A stretch of DNA of 5,389 bases from Kiritimatiellota bacterium (GCA_009777165.1 WRML01000177.1:1-5389), one strand, 5' to 3'; shown: positions 1 through 5,051, counted from the first letter of the stretch. Program-made: numbers and translations. The notes: generated from the sequence alone by a model not told the origin.

Positions 1-17
1 TTAAAGCATACCGTAAC

Positions 18-43
18 AACATCCCGTTAGGGATGTTTCTTTC
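18..43 (+). terminator. Intrinsic terminator-like hairpin, first of a tandem pair
   Basis: A perfect 8-bp stem, AACATCCC at 18-25 and GGGATGTT at 30-37, closes on the loop GTTA. It is followed by the pyrimidine/T-rich stretch TCTTTC at 38-43. The orientation fits a rightward gene ending just left of the window; a TAA at 2-4 could be its stop, but this cannot be shown. The T-tract is interrupted, so termination here alone may be weak. Confidence 0.6.
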
Positions 44-58
44 GGTAGAAGAGAACGC

Positions 59-96
59 AAAAAAAAATCATGGCATCCCATCGGGATGCCTCTTTT
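59..96. terminator. Second tandem terminator, probably bidirectional
   Basis: A perfect 8-bp stem, GGCATCCC at 72-79 and GGGATGCC at 83-90, has a 3-base loop. TCTTTT follows at 91-96, and a run of nine A at 59-67 precedes it and would be a T-run on the minus strand. The stem core CATCCC/GGGATG is the same as in the hairpin at 18-37, so the pair looks like a duplicated or co-evolved double terminator that insulates the downstream tRNA gene from upstream transcription. Confidence 0.65.
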
Positions 97-102
97 ATAG
101 TT

Positions 103-122
103 AATTCACTATAATTCACTAT
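103..122. repeat. 10-bp perfect tandem duplication with operator-like symmetry
   Basis: AATTCACTAT occurs at 103-112 and again, exactly, at 113-122. The first copy also forms an inverted repeat with the bases before it: TATAGT at 96-101 and ACTATA at 108-113, six bases apart. It could be a protein-binding site or simple slippage. It lies more than 100 bases upstream of the tRNA promoter, so a regulatory role is not supported. Confidence 0.5.
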
Positions 123-135
123 ACAACCGTCTCCG

Positions 136-155
136 CGCGGGGGCGAGCCCCCGCG
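136..155. repeat. GC-rich perfect palindrome 1 (9-bp arms, GA centre)
   Basis: CGCGGGGGC at 136-144 and GCCCCCGCG at 147-155 are exact complements separated by GA. There is no T-tract, so it is not an intrinsic terminator. The design matches the element at 163-180, seven bases away: near-perfect arms of 8-10 bp with a 1-2 base centre. It resembles REP-type extragenic palindromes, but genome-wide copy number cannot be seen here. Confidence 0.6.
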
Positions 156-162
156 ACGGAAA

Positions 163-180
163 GCGGCGGCAAGCCGCCGC
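163..180. repeat. GC-rich perfect palindrome 2 (8-bp arms, AA centre)
   Basis: GCGGCGGC at 163-170 and GCCGCCGC at 173-180 pair exactly around AA. With the palindrome at 136-155 it forms a tandem of two GC-only hairpins between the terminators and the tRNA promoter. No coding function is supported: the minus-strand reading frame across it (27-236) has low-complexity Arg/Gly-rich composition created by the palindromes. Confidence 0.6.
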
Positions 181-229
181 ACTCCATAAAGGAAAACTGC
201 GCGAAGGGAAACTTCACCTCTTTTTTCCG

Positions 230-258
230 TTGACATTCCGCCCGAGTTCTGTCATACT
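230..258 (+). promoter_or_regulatory. Sigma70-type promoter of the tRNA-Asp gene
   Basis: A perfect -35 hexamer TTGACA (230-235) is followed after 17 bases by CATACT (253-258), which matches TATAAT at four of six positions. The predicted start near 265 leaves only about six bases of leader before the tRNA at 271, typical of a dedicated tRNA promoter. TACTAT at 255-260 is an alternative -10 with a less favourable 19-base spacer. Confidence 0.75.
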
Positions 259-270
259 ATTGCGCTTCTT

Positions 271-347
271 GGGGACGTGGCGCAATTGGTTAGCGCACCG
301 GACTGTCGATCCGGTGGTCGCGGGTTCGAATCCCGTCGTCCCCGCCA
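271..347 (+). tRNA. tRNA-Asp (anticodon GTC), CCA encoded
   Basis: A complete cloverleaf can be drawn. The acceptor stem is GGGGACG (271-277) with CGTCCCC (337-343). The D-stem is GCGC (280-283) with GCGC (293-296). The anticodon stem is CCGGA (298-302) with TCCGG (310-314), and its loop 303-309 carries T33 and anticodon GTC at 305-307. The T-stem is GCGGG (320-324) with CCCGT (332-336), one G-T pair, and the loop is TTCGAAT. The discriminator base is G (344), as expected for tRNA-Asp identity, and CCA is encoded at 345-347. It reads GAC and GAU codons. It stands alone with its own promoter and a terminator eight bases downstream. The intact structure argues against a pseudogene or a disrupted integration site. 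Confidence 0.98.
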
Positions 348-354
348 TTTTTCT

Positions 355-378
355 GCCGTCCATCGGGGCGGCTTTTTT
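355..378 (+). terminator. Intrinsic terminator of the tRNA-Asp gene
   Basis: GCCGTCC at 355-361 pairs with GGGCGGC at 366-372 (seven pairs, one G-U) around the loop ATCG. Six T follow at 373-378. The T-run ends 13 bases before the uppP start codon and directly abuts its ribosome binding site, so the element lies in the tRNA 3' trailer and also in any uppP leader transcribed from the tRNA promoter. Confidence 0.85.
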
Positions 379-391
379 GTGAGGTTCGCGT

Positions 392-1192
392 ATGAGTGAC
401 ACATTGAATGTTTTCCTGCTCTCCATCCTGCAAGGCGTTGCGGAGTTTCTGCCGATCAGCAGTTCGGGGCATCTTGTGCTGGGTAAGCACCTGCTGGGGT
501 TGGAGTCGCCCGGTGTGCGGCTGGAGGTGGCCCTGCATGTGGGCACGATGTTCTCCGTGGTGGCGTTTTACCGCGTGACGGTGCTCAGGCTCGTCAAGGG
601 CGTGTTCACGGGATGCAGGGAAAGCTGGCGGATGGTGCTCAACATCGCCGTGTCCGCGATCCCGGCGGTCGTCCTTTACGTCGCGCTGAAGAAAGTGTTC
701 CGCATTGACCTCGAGGGTGATTTTTTCCAAAGCGCGCGGATGGTTGGAAGTGCGCTGATCTTTACGGGGGTGGTGTTGTTGTCGTTGCGCTGGGTACCTT
801 CTTCGCTGGGGGGGGAGGTCACGTGGCGCCGCGCTGTGGCCATCGGCGTGGCCCAGGCTATCGCGCTTCTGCCGGGCATCAGCAGGTCTGGTATGACGAT
901 CTCTGCTGGACGGATCAGTGGTGTTGACGCAAAGCGCGTCGCGGAGTTTTCGTTCCTGATGAGCCTGCCGCTGATTGCTGGGGCTGCGCTGAAAGATGCG
1001 CTGTCCTCCCCCCCCCCTGACGGGGCGGCCCTCCCCTTCGGGCTTCTCGCGGTGGGCGCGGCGGTCGCGGGCATCATCGGCTATGTCGCCCTGACGCTGC
1101 TCGTGCGCCTTTTGCGCGGGCAGTATTTCTGGCTGTTCGGGATTTACTGCCTCGTCGTGGGCGGCGCGGTGCTCTGTTTTGTGGCCCCGTAG
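392..1192 (+). CDS. uppP: Undecaprenyl-diphosphatase UppP (BacA family)
   Basis: This 266-residue integral membrane enzyme dephosphorylates undecaprenyl diphosphate to the monophosphate, regenerating the lipid carrier for peptidoglycan and other surface polymers; overproduction in relatives gives bacitracin resistance. Both family signatures are present. The N-terminal (E/Q)xxxE motif is Q14 to E18, continuing into FLPISSSGH with H27. The second is PGISRSG at 161-167, with the catalytic arginine R165. Hydrophobic segments cover most of the chain and the length is normal for the family. The start at 392 is supported by GTGAGG at 379-384, seven bases upstream. There is no clear promoter of its own between the tRNA terminator and the start, so readthrough from the tRNA is possible. 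A run of ten C (1008-1017, residues 206-209) and eight G (808-815) lie inside the frame. It converges on mtaB, 60 bases away. Confidence 0.97.
   Translation: MSDTLNVFLLSILQGVAEFLPISSSGHLVLGKHLLGLESPGVRLEVALHVGTMFSVVAFYRVTVLRLVKGVFTGCRESWRMVLNIAVSAIPAVVLYVALKKVFRIDLEGDFFQSARMVGSALIFTGVVLLSLRWVPSSLGGEVTWRRAVAIGVAQAIALLPGISRSGMTISAGRISGVDAKRVAEFSFLMSLPLIAGAALKDALSSPPPDGAALPFGLLAVGAAVAGIIGYVALTLLVRLLRGQYFWLFGIYCLVVGGAVLCFVAP
1008..1017. repeat. C10 homopolymer inside uppP
   Basis: Ten consecutive C encode part of Ser206-Pro207-Pro208-Pro209, in a hydrophilic loop before the last hydrophobic segments. One extra C would create TGA directly after the tract. Loss of one C would reach a TGA at 1092-1094. 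Either slip removes the C-terminal membrane segments. Confidence 0.9.
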
Positions 1193-1194
1193 TT

Positions 1195-1246
1195 GTCGTC
1201 GTCCCGTCATCTTGACGACCGGACGGCGAGGCGACGGGATGGCGAC
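1195..1246. repeat. 14-bp stem-loop in the convergent uppP-mtaB gap
   Basis: GTCGTCGTCCCGTC (1195-1208) pairs with GACGGGATGGCGAC (1233-1246): 12 Watson-Crick and two G-U pairs read on the plus strand, with a 24-base loop. It starts three bases after the uppP stop and ends six bases before the mtaB stop. It could serve as a shared 3'-end structure. Neither strand has a T-tract after the stem, so it is not a canonical intrinsic terminator. The loop contains CTTGACGAC (1211-1219), whose reverse complement occurs twice in the repeat array at 5204-5220. Confidence 0.55.
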
Positions 1247-1252
1247 TCCCCC

Positions 1253-2497
1253 CTAGTCGTTGACGAGGGCATTGTTCCGTATCGCGGTCGGCGTGAAGGT
1301 GTGCAGGGAGCGGACCGGGCTGTTGCCTGCCCCGCTGATTTCGCACGGCAGGTATTCGGCACTCCAGCCGTGGGCGGTCTGCTGGTGGTCGAACATCTCG
1401 ATGAGGACGGTGACGGGTTTCCCGATGAACCGCTGCATGTATTCCGAACGTTTCTTCTCGGCGAGTTCGAGCAACGTTTTCGTACGGCGTTTGCGGGTCG
1501 AGTCTGTCAGCTGGTTCGGCATCGCCGCCGCCGCAGTCCGCGGGCGCTCGCTGAAGGGGAACACGTGGATGTTGCTGAACGGGTACGCCGCGACCAATGC
1601 GCAGGATTTGTTAAAGCCCGCCTCTGACTCCCCGGGGAGCCCCGCGATGAGGTCAATCCCGATCGAGATGTCCGGCAGCAACGCATAGATCCCATCCAAG
1701 GCGAACCGTATATGGTCAATCATGTAACGGCGGCCCATCCAACGCAGCACGTCGTTGTCCGCGCTCTGGATTGGCAGGTGGAGGTAGCGGCAGAGCTTGG
1801 GATCGTCTGCCATGAGCTTGGCGATGTCGCGCTCGAACGTCTTCGGCTCCAGCGAGGAGAGGCGGAGGCGCCCCAGCCCTGGTAACGCCAGCAACGCCTT
1901 CACCAGGTCGAGGACGTTCCTCCCGGAGTCCTCGTACGATGACGTGTTGCATCCTGTGACGACGATCTCCTGGAAGCCGGCCTCGATCATCGCGCGCGCC
2001 TCCGCGAGGCAGGTGTCAAACGGGCGGCTTTGCGGCGTGCCGCGCGCGTAGGGGACGATGCAATAGGCACAATAGTAGTCACAGCCGTCCTGCACCTTGA
2101 TCGCCGCCCGTTGCGTGCGAGGAGGAAGGATGCCTGCCAGGGGGGTGTACTCGCGCTCCAGGTGCCGCATCACCGTCGCGACGAGTTCGTCCTTCTGCGC
2201 GTGCGGGATGATAAGATCGGCGATGCCACGTACCTCGTCGAGGTTGGCGGTCGCCACCGCGCATCCCGTCAGCACGATGTATGCCCCGGGCCTCGCCTTG
2301 CGGCTCTGACGCAAGAGCCTCAACCCCTCGGCCTCCGCGTTCTGCGTGACCGTGCAGGTGTTGGCGACGATGACATCCGCCAGGTTACCGGCGTTCACGT
2401 GCGTGAACCCCGCCGCCTCGAATGCGGCCTCCATCTGTGCGCCCTCCGCCTGGTTAAGACGGCAACCGAATGTCCGAACAAAGACTTTCAAGCTCAT
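1253..2497 (-). CDS. mtaB: tRNA (t6A37) methylthiotransferase MtaB-like radical SAM enzyme
   Basis: This 414-residue protein matches the methylthiotransferase family, which adds a methylthio group to the modified adenosine at position 37 of tRNA. The MtaB (YqeV) branch acts on t6A37 in tRNAs reading ANN codons. Visible parts, in order: an N-terminal UPF0004 domain with cluster cysteines C12, C48 (NTC) and C79 (GC); a radical SAM core opening with the CxxxCxxC motif C139, C143, C146; the VVTG motif near 179-182; LPIQS at 241-245; and a C-terminal TRAM-like segment from about 357. The opening RTFGCRLNQAEG favours MtaB over MiaB or RimO. The frame is open upstream to 2572, but I chose ATG at 2495-2497 because GGGAGGG lies just upstream and the family consensus begins there. 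It is 25 bases downstream of the carboxyltransferase gene and probably cotranscribed with it. The stop is TAG at 1253-1255. Confidence 0.92.
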   Translation of the reverse strand: MSLKVFVRTFGCRLNQAEGAQMEAAFEAAGFTHVNAGNLADVIVANTCTVTQNAEAEGLRLLRQSRKARPGAYIVLTGCAVATANLDEVRGIADLIIPHAQKDELVATVMRHLEREYTPLAGILPPRTQRAAIKVQDGCDYYCAYCIVPYARGTPQSRPFDTCLAEARAMIEAGFQEIVVTGCNTSSYEDSGRNVLDLVKALLALPGLGRLRLSSLEPKTFERDIAKLMADDPKLCRYLHLPIQSADNDVLRWMGRRYMIDHIRFALDGIYALLPDISIGIDLIAGLPGESEAGFNKSCALVAAYPFSNIHVFPFSERPRTAAAAMPNQLTDSTRKRRTKTLLELAEKKRSEYMQRFIGKPVTVLIEMFDHQQTAHGWSAEYLPCEISGAGNSPVRSLHTFTPTAIRNNALVND

Positions 2498-2500
2498 CGA

Positions 2501-2507
2501 CCCTCCC
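2501..2507 (-). promoter_or_regulatory. Ribosome binding site that decides the mtaB start
   Basis: On the minus strand GGGAGGG lies three bases from ATG 2497 (four bases from the GGAGG core), which is short but usable. A competing in-frame ATG at 2507-2509 overlaps this site and has no good Shine-Dalgarno sequence of its own. Translation from 2497 therefore fits best. Confidence 0.7.
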
Positions 2508-2522
2508 ATCGTGTTGGAAACA

Positions 2523-4382
2523 TCAATACCGCACAACCGCCAGCGGCTGGCCCTTGGTGACTGCCGTGCCATGCTCGACCAGGAACGTCACCACCGTCAG
2601 CGGCTTGTCCGCCTTGATCTGGTTGAACAGTTTCATCGCCTCGACGATGCAGATGGGCTCGCCGGACTTGACGTTGGCGCCCTCGTCCGAAAGGTTGGGC
2701 TTGCCGGGGCCCGGCGATCGGTAGAATATCCCGCTCAGCGGCGCGTTGATGGTGGGGCCCGCCGGCCCCGCTGGAGACGGAGGGGACACAGGAGACGGAG
2801 GGGAAACAGGAATGACCGCGTCCAGTAGGGGCGTATGGCATACGCCCCCAGCGAACCCGAGGCGCGAGAACAGGTGGATCATCAGTTGCCCGATCTCCGC
2901 GTGGTGCGCGGAACCCGTCTCCGCCGGTGCTTCAGCCTCTGCCGCGGGCGCGGGCTTGGGCGGTTGGTTTTCGAGGTCGGCTGGGATCGGGTCGCGCTGG
3001 CCGGCGGCGGCCGCGCGCCACTTGAAGTAGCCCAGCGCGACCTCCGGGAACATGCAGTACGAGAGGATGTCCTCCTCCCTCTCGATGAGCCTGGGGTCGA
3101 GCTCGGCGGCGGCGGCGGCGAGGCCGGGCTTGAGCAGGTCCGCCGGACGGCAGGTGATGGGTTTCTCCTTGCCCAGGATTTTCTTGGCGAGCTTCGCGTC
3201 CACGGGCGCGGGGGAGCGGCCGTAGAGCCCCTTGATGTAGTTGCGCGTCTCCTGGGTCACCATCTCGTAGCGTTTGCCGGCCAGCACGTTCAGGACGGCC
3301 TGCACGCCGACGATCTGGCTGGTGGGCGTGACGAGGGGGGGGTAGCCCATGTCCGCACGTGTGCGCGGCAGCTCGGCCATGACCTCCGGGAGGCGGTCCA
3401 GCGCGTCCTGCTGCTGGAGCTGGGAACGCAGGTTGGAGATCATGCCGCCCGGGATGTGGTGCTCCAGGACGCCCGCGTCAATGAGGTCGCCGAGGCCCGT
3501 CGACGGCTCGCGCGAGGGCTTGATCTTGCGGAAGTGATCGTTCTCCTCCGCCACCCTCGCGTGGCAGATGCCCGTGTCGTAGCCCTCCGCCTCCAGCATG
3601 GCGACCATGGTCTCGGTGGGGGGCTGGGAGGAGAAGCCGGACATCGCGGAGACGGCCGTGTCAATCGCGCCCGCCCCCGCCTTCACCGCGGCCATGTACA
3701 TCGTCGCGGCCATGCCGCTGGTCATGTGCGAGTGGACCTGGATGGGGACCCTCACGCTCTTCACCAGCGCGGTGACGAGCTCCGTGGCGGCGGCCGGCGA
3801 GAGGATGCCCGCCATGTCCTTGATGCAGATCGAGTCCGCGCCCATGGACTCCTGCTCCTTGGCGATGGCCACGAAGTTCGCGACCGTGTGGACGGGGCTG
3901 TAGGTGTAGCTGATGGTGCCTTGCGCGTGGCCGCCGTACTTCTTGACGGCACGGATGGCGCACGCCAGGTTGCGGTTGTCGTTCAACGCGTCGAAGATGC
4001 GGAAGATGTCCATGCCGTTCTCGCACGCCACGGCCACGCAACGCTCCAGGATGTCGTCCGGGTAATGCTTGTAGCCGAGGGCGTTCTGGCCGCGCAGCAG
4101 CATCTGCAGGGGGGTCCTCTTCGCCACGGCCTTGATCCGGCGCAGGCGCTCCCAGGGGTTCTCGCGCAGGAAGCGCAGGCACACGTCGAACGTGGCCCCC
4201 CCCCAGCACTCCAGCGAGTAATACCCGGCATTGTCCACGGCCTCGGCGACCGCCAAGATGTCATCCGTCCGCATCCGCGTCGCCCAGAGCGACTGGTGCG
4301 CATCGCGCAGCGTGGTGTCAGTGATACGGACCCGGGGCCTTGCGGCCGCCCCCCTCCCCTTTGAATCTGTCTTTTTTGCCAT
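2523..4382 (-). CDS. oadA: Biotin-dependent carboxyltransferase, oxaloacetate decarboxylase alpha / pyruvate carboxylase subunit B type
   Basis: This 619-residue enzyme moves a carboxyl group between biotin and pyruvate/oxaloacetate. Residues about 18-460 form the carboxyltransferase TIM-barrel and conserved PycB/OadA region: the signature DTTLRDAHQ at 22-30, the expected carbamylated lysine K188 in CIKDMAG, and the metal-binding HSH at 217-219. Residues about 470-545 are a Pro/Ala-rich linker. Residues 546-619 are a biotinyl domain with biotin attachment site K584 in EAMKLFN. That domain looks like AccB, with FYRSPGP and CIVEAMK..NQI.ADK, rather than the usual OadA/PycB type. I chose ATG 4380-4382 over the longer frame to 4526 because GGAG lies 11 bases upstream and the promoter at 4411-4439 falls inside the longer version. 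Whether it is a sodium-pump decarboxylase subunit or half of a two-subunit pyruvate carboxylase depends on partners (OadB/OadG or a biotin carboxylase) not in this window. Confidence 0.9.
   Translation of the reverse strand: MAKKTDSKGRGAAARPRVRITDTTLRDAHQSLWATRMRTDDILAVAEAVDNAGYYSLECWGGATFDVCLRFLRENPWERLRRIKAVAKRTPLQMLLRGQNALGYKHYPDDILERCVAVACENGMDIFRIFDALNDNRNLACAIRAVKKYGGHAQGTISYTYSPVHTVANFVAIAKEQESMGADSICIKDMAGILSPAAATELVTALVKSVRVPIQVHSHMTSGMAATMYMAAVKAGAGAIDTAVSAMSGFSSQPPTETMVAMLEAEGYDTGICHARVAEENDHFRKIKPSREPSTGLGDLIDAGVLEHHIPGGMISNLRSQLQQQDALDRLPEVMAELPRTRADMGYPPLVTPTSQIVGVQAVLNVLAGKRYEMVTQETRNYIKGLYGRSPAPVDAKLAKKILGKEKPITCRPADLLKPGLAAAAAELDPRLIEREEDILSYCMFPEVALGYFKWRAAAAGQRDPIPADLENQPPKPAPAAEAEAPAETGSAHHAEIGQLMIHLFSRLGFAGGVCHTPLLDAVIPVSPPSPVSPPSPAGPAGPTINAPLSGIFYRSPGPGKPNLSDEGANVKSGEPICIVEAMKLFNQIKADKPLTVVTFLVEHGTAVTKGQPLAVVRY
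2773..2808. repeat. 18-bp minisatellite, two copies, in the oadA linker
   Basis: Two adjacent 18-bp units, 2773-2790 and 2791-2808, differ at one base (C or A in their 3' half). On the coding strand they give VSPPSP twice, residues 526-537. The repeat keeps frame and extends the Pro-rich hinge before the biotinyl domain. Confidence 0.85.
2828..2848. repeat. Perfect palindrome inside the oadA linker (10-bp arms)
   Basis: GGGGCGTATG (2828-2837) and CATACGCCCC (2839-2848) are exact inverted copies around one G. On the coding strand it encodes about GVCHTPL, residues 513-519, a stretch that matches no part of the family I recognise. It lies 19 bases from the 18-bp minisatellite. Its design is like the extragenic palindromes at 136-180, which suggests an inserted short element tolerated by the flexible linker. 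Confidence 0.75.
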
Positions 4383-4410
4383 AACCCTATTCTCTCCAAA
4401 ATGAATATGT

Positions 4411-4439
4411 ATTATTGCATTTTTGTGCCCGACATTCAA
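4411..4439 (-). promoter_or_regulatory. Sigma70-type promoter for oadA-mtaB
   Basis: Read on the minus strand, TTGAAT (4434-4439) and AATAAT (4411-4416, five of six matches to TATAAT) are separated by 17 bases. Transcription would start near 4404, leaving about a 22-base leader with GGAGAG as the ribosome binding site. No operator-like symmetry overlaps it. Confidence 0.65.
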
Positions 4440-4451
4440 CCCCGTTTCACG

Positions 4452-4477
4452 GATAAAAAGATGCGATAAAAAGATGC
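4452..4477. repeat. 13-bp perfect tandem duplication in the divergent intergenic region
   Basis: GATAAAAAGATGC occurs at 4452-4464 and again, exactly, at 4465-4477, between the two divergent promoters. The ten bases GGATAAAAAG at 4451-4460 recur at 4545-4554, where they form the ribosome binding site region of the downstream gene. Confidence 0.8.
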
Positions 4478-4491
4478 CCGCAAATCCCCCC

Positions 4492-4520
4492 TTGACCTCC
4501 GTGCGCCGTTGGGGTAACAT
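4492..4520 (+). promoter_or_regulatory. Sigma70-type promoter of the 4556-4978 gene
   Basis: TTGACC (4492-4497, five of six matches) is followed after 17 bases by TAACAT (4515-4520, four of six). The predicted start near 4527 gives about a 29-base leader. It is divergent from, and about 50 bases away from, the oadA promoter. Confidence 0.65.
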
Positions 4521-4555
4521 ATCCAAACTGTTGAAATCGCAAAAGGATAAAAAGA

Positions 4556-4978
4556 ATGTTACCTGACTTACAAGCGAGTGTGTTGTGCGACGACGTGCGC
4601 CAGGAGCGCAACGGCAAGTTCATGCTGATCGGGATTTTCGACGGGCTCGCGCACCCCGTCAACCAGCCCGTCTGCCCGCGCATCTGCCTGATGAACCGCT
4701 GGTGCATGGGCGAGGGCGAGTTCACCCAGCGCTCGCGCATCATGGCGCCGGACCGCGTGACGGTCGTGGCGGAGGGCCAGCCCGTCCCCATCAAGCTCTC
4801 GAACGACCAGCAGGTCGCGACCACCGTGGAGGTGTTCATCAACCTGGCGTTCCATCAGGAAGGCACGCACTGGGTGGAGATCCTGCTGGACCAGCAGCTC
4901 CGCATGCGCTACCCCCTGCACGTGCGGAAGCTGCCCCCCCAGCAGCACCCCGGCGGGCCCCCGCCGAACATGGCGTAG
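4556..4978 (+). CDS. Uncharacterised protein, DUF6941-like
   Basis: This 140-residue soluble protein has no signal peptide or membrane segment. The N-terminal ASVLCDDVRQERNGKFMLIGIFDG (about residues 7-30) is the pattern I associate from memory with the DUF6941 family, whose function is unknown; the characteristic part is CDDVR at 11-15 followed by GK and LIG. Alternating hydrophobic stretches, for example RVTVV near 67-71 and TTVEVFINLAF near 89-99, suggest a small beta-rich fold. The end is Pro/Gly-rich (about 127-140) and probably disordered. The start at 4556 has AAGGA at 4543-4547, eight bases upstream, and a promoter at 4492-4520. The gene is alone on its strand, and no neighbour suggests a role. 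The stop is TAG at 4976-4978, followed directly by the repeat arrays. Confidence 0.85.
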   Translation: MLPDLQASVLCDDVRQERNGKFMLIGIFDGLAHPVNQPVCPRICLMNRWCMGEGEFTQRSRIMAPDRVTVVAEGQPVPIKLSNDQQVATTVEVFINLAFHQEGTHWVEILLDQQLRMRYPLHVRKLPPQQHPGGPPPNMA

Positions 4979-4985
4979 CCCGGGG

Positions 4986-5051
4986 AAGTTCTAAAGTTCG
5001 GGAGTTCTCGAAAGAAGTTCTAAAGTTCGGGAGTTCTAAAGTTCTAAAGTG
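4986..5051. repeat. Octamer array A (AAGTTCTA family)
   Basis: Seven 8-bp units in strict register form two blocks. The first block is AAGTTCTA at 4986, AAGTTCGG at 4994 and GAGTTCTC at 5002. After a 5-base break come AAGTTCTA at 5015, AAGTTCGG at 5023, GAGTTCTA at 5031 and AAGTTCTA at 5039, then a partial unit. The core AGTTC is invariant in all seven units, and variation is confined to the flanking bases. A 23-base segment is repeated exactly between the blocks (4986-5008 and 5015-5037). It starts seven bases after the stop of the DUF6941-like gene and is noncoding. Confidence 0.9.

Noticed and set aside
27..236. 69-residue minus-strand frame in the left intergenic region
   Set aside because: Its composition is set by the terminators and GC palindromes, and it has no family resemblance or convincing ribosome binding site.
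271..347. tRNA-Asp as an integration (att) site
   Set aside because: No integrase gene and no direct repeat of the tRNA 3' end was seen elsewhere in the window.
214..546. 110-residue minus-strand frame containing GTTGFEPATTGSTV
   Set aside because: It is another antisense translation of the tRNA-Asp sequence, overlapping the tRNA promoter and the uppP start.
290..1210. 306-residue minus-strand frame over uppP and the tRNA
   Set aside because: It is antisense to a clear uppP. Its C-terminal GDDGIRTRDHRIDSPVR is the well-known false peptide produced by translating a tRNA gene in reverse.
1195..1246. Bidirectional intrinsic terminator between uppP and mtaB
   Set aside because: The stem is long, but neither strand has a T-tract after it, so it is reported only as a stem-loop.
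2498..2572. Upstream extension of mtaB to an ATG at 2572
   Set aside because: The family's conserved start begins at residue 1 of the 2497 version, and the extension overlaps the end of the upstream gene and the good ribosome binding site.
2835..4364. 509-residue plus-strand frame
   Set aside because: It is antisense to the carboxyltransferase gene, His/Arg/Asp/Gly-rich, and a typical shadow frame of a GC-rich gene.
4383..4526. Upstream extension of the carboxyltransferase to an ATG at 4526
   Set aside because: The extra 48 residues do not fit the family, and the likely promoter and ribosome binding site fall inside them.
4474..4566. 30-codon plus-strand frame (ATG in the second 13-mer copy, TGA overlapping the DUF6941-like start) as a leader peptide
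   Set aside because: Its start lies upstream of the -35 element of the only visible promoter, so that promoter would not transcribe it, and it has no regulatory codon pattern.
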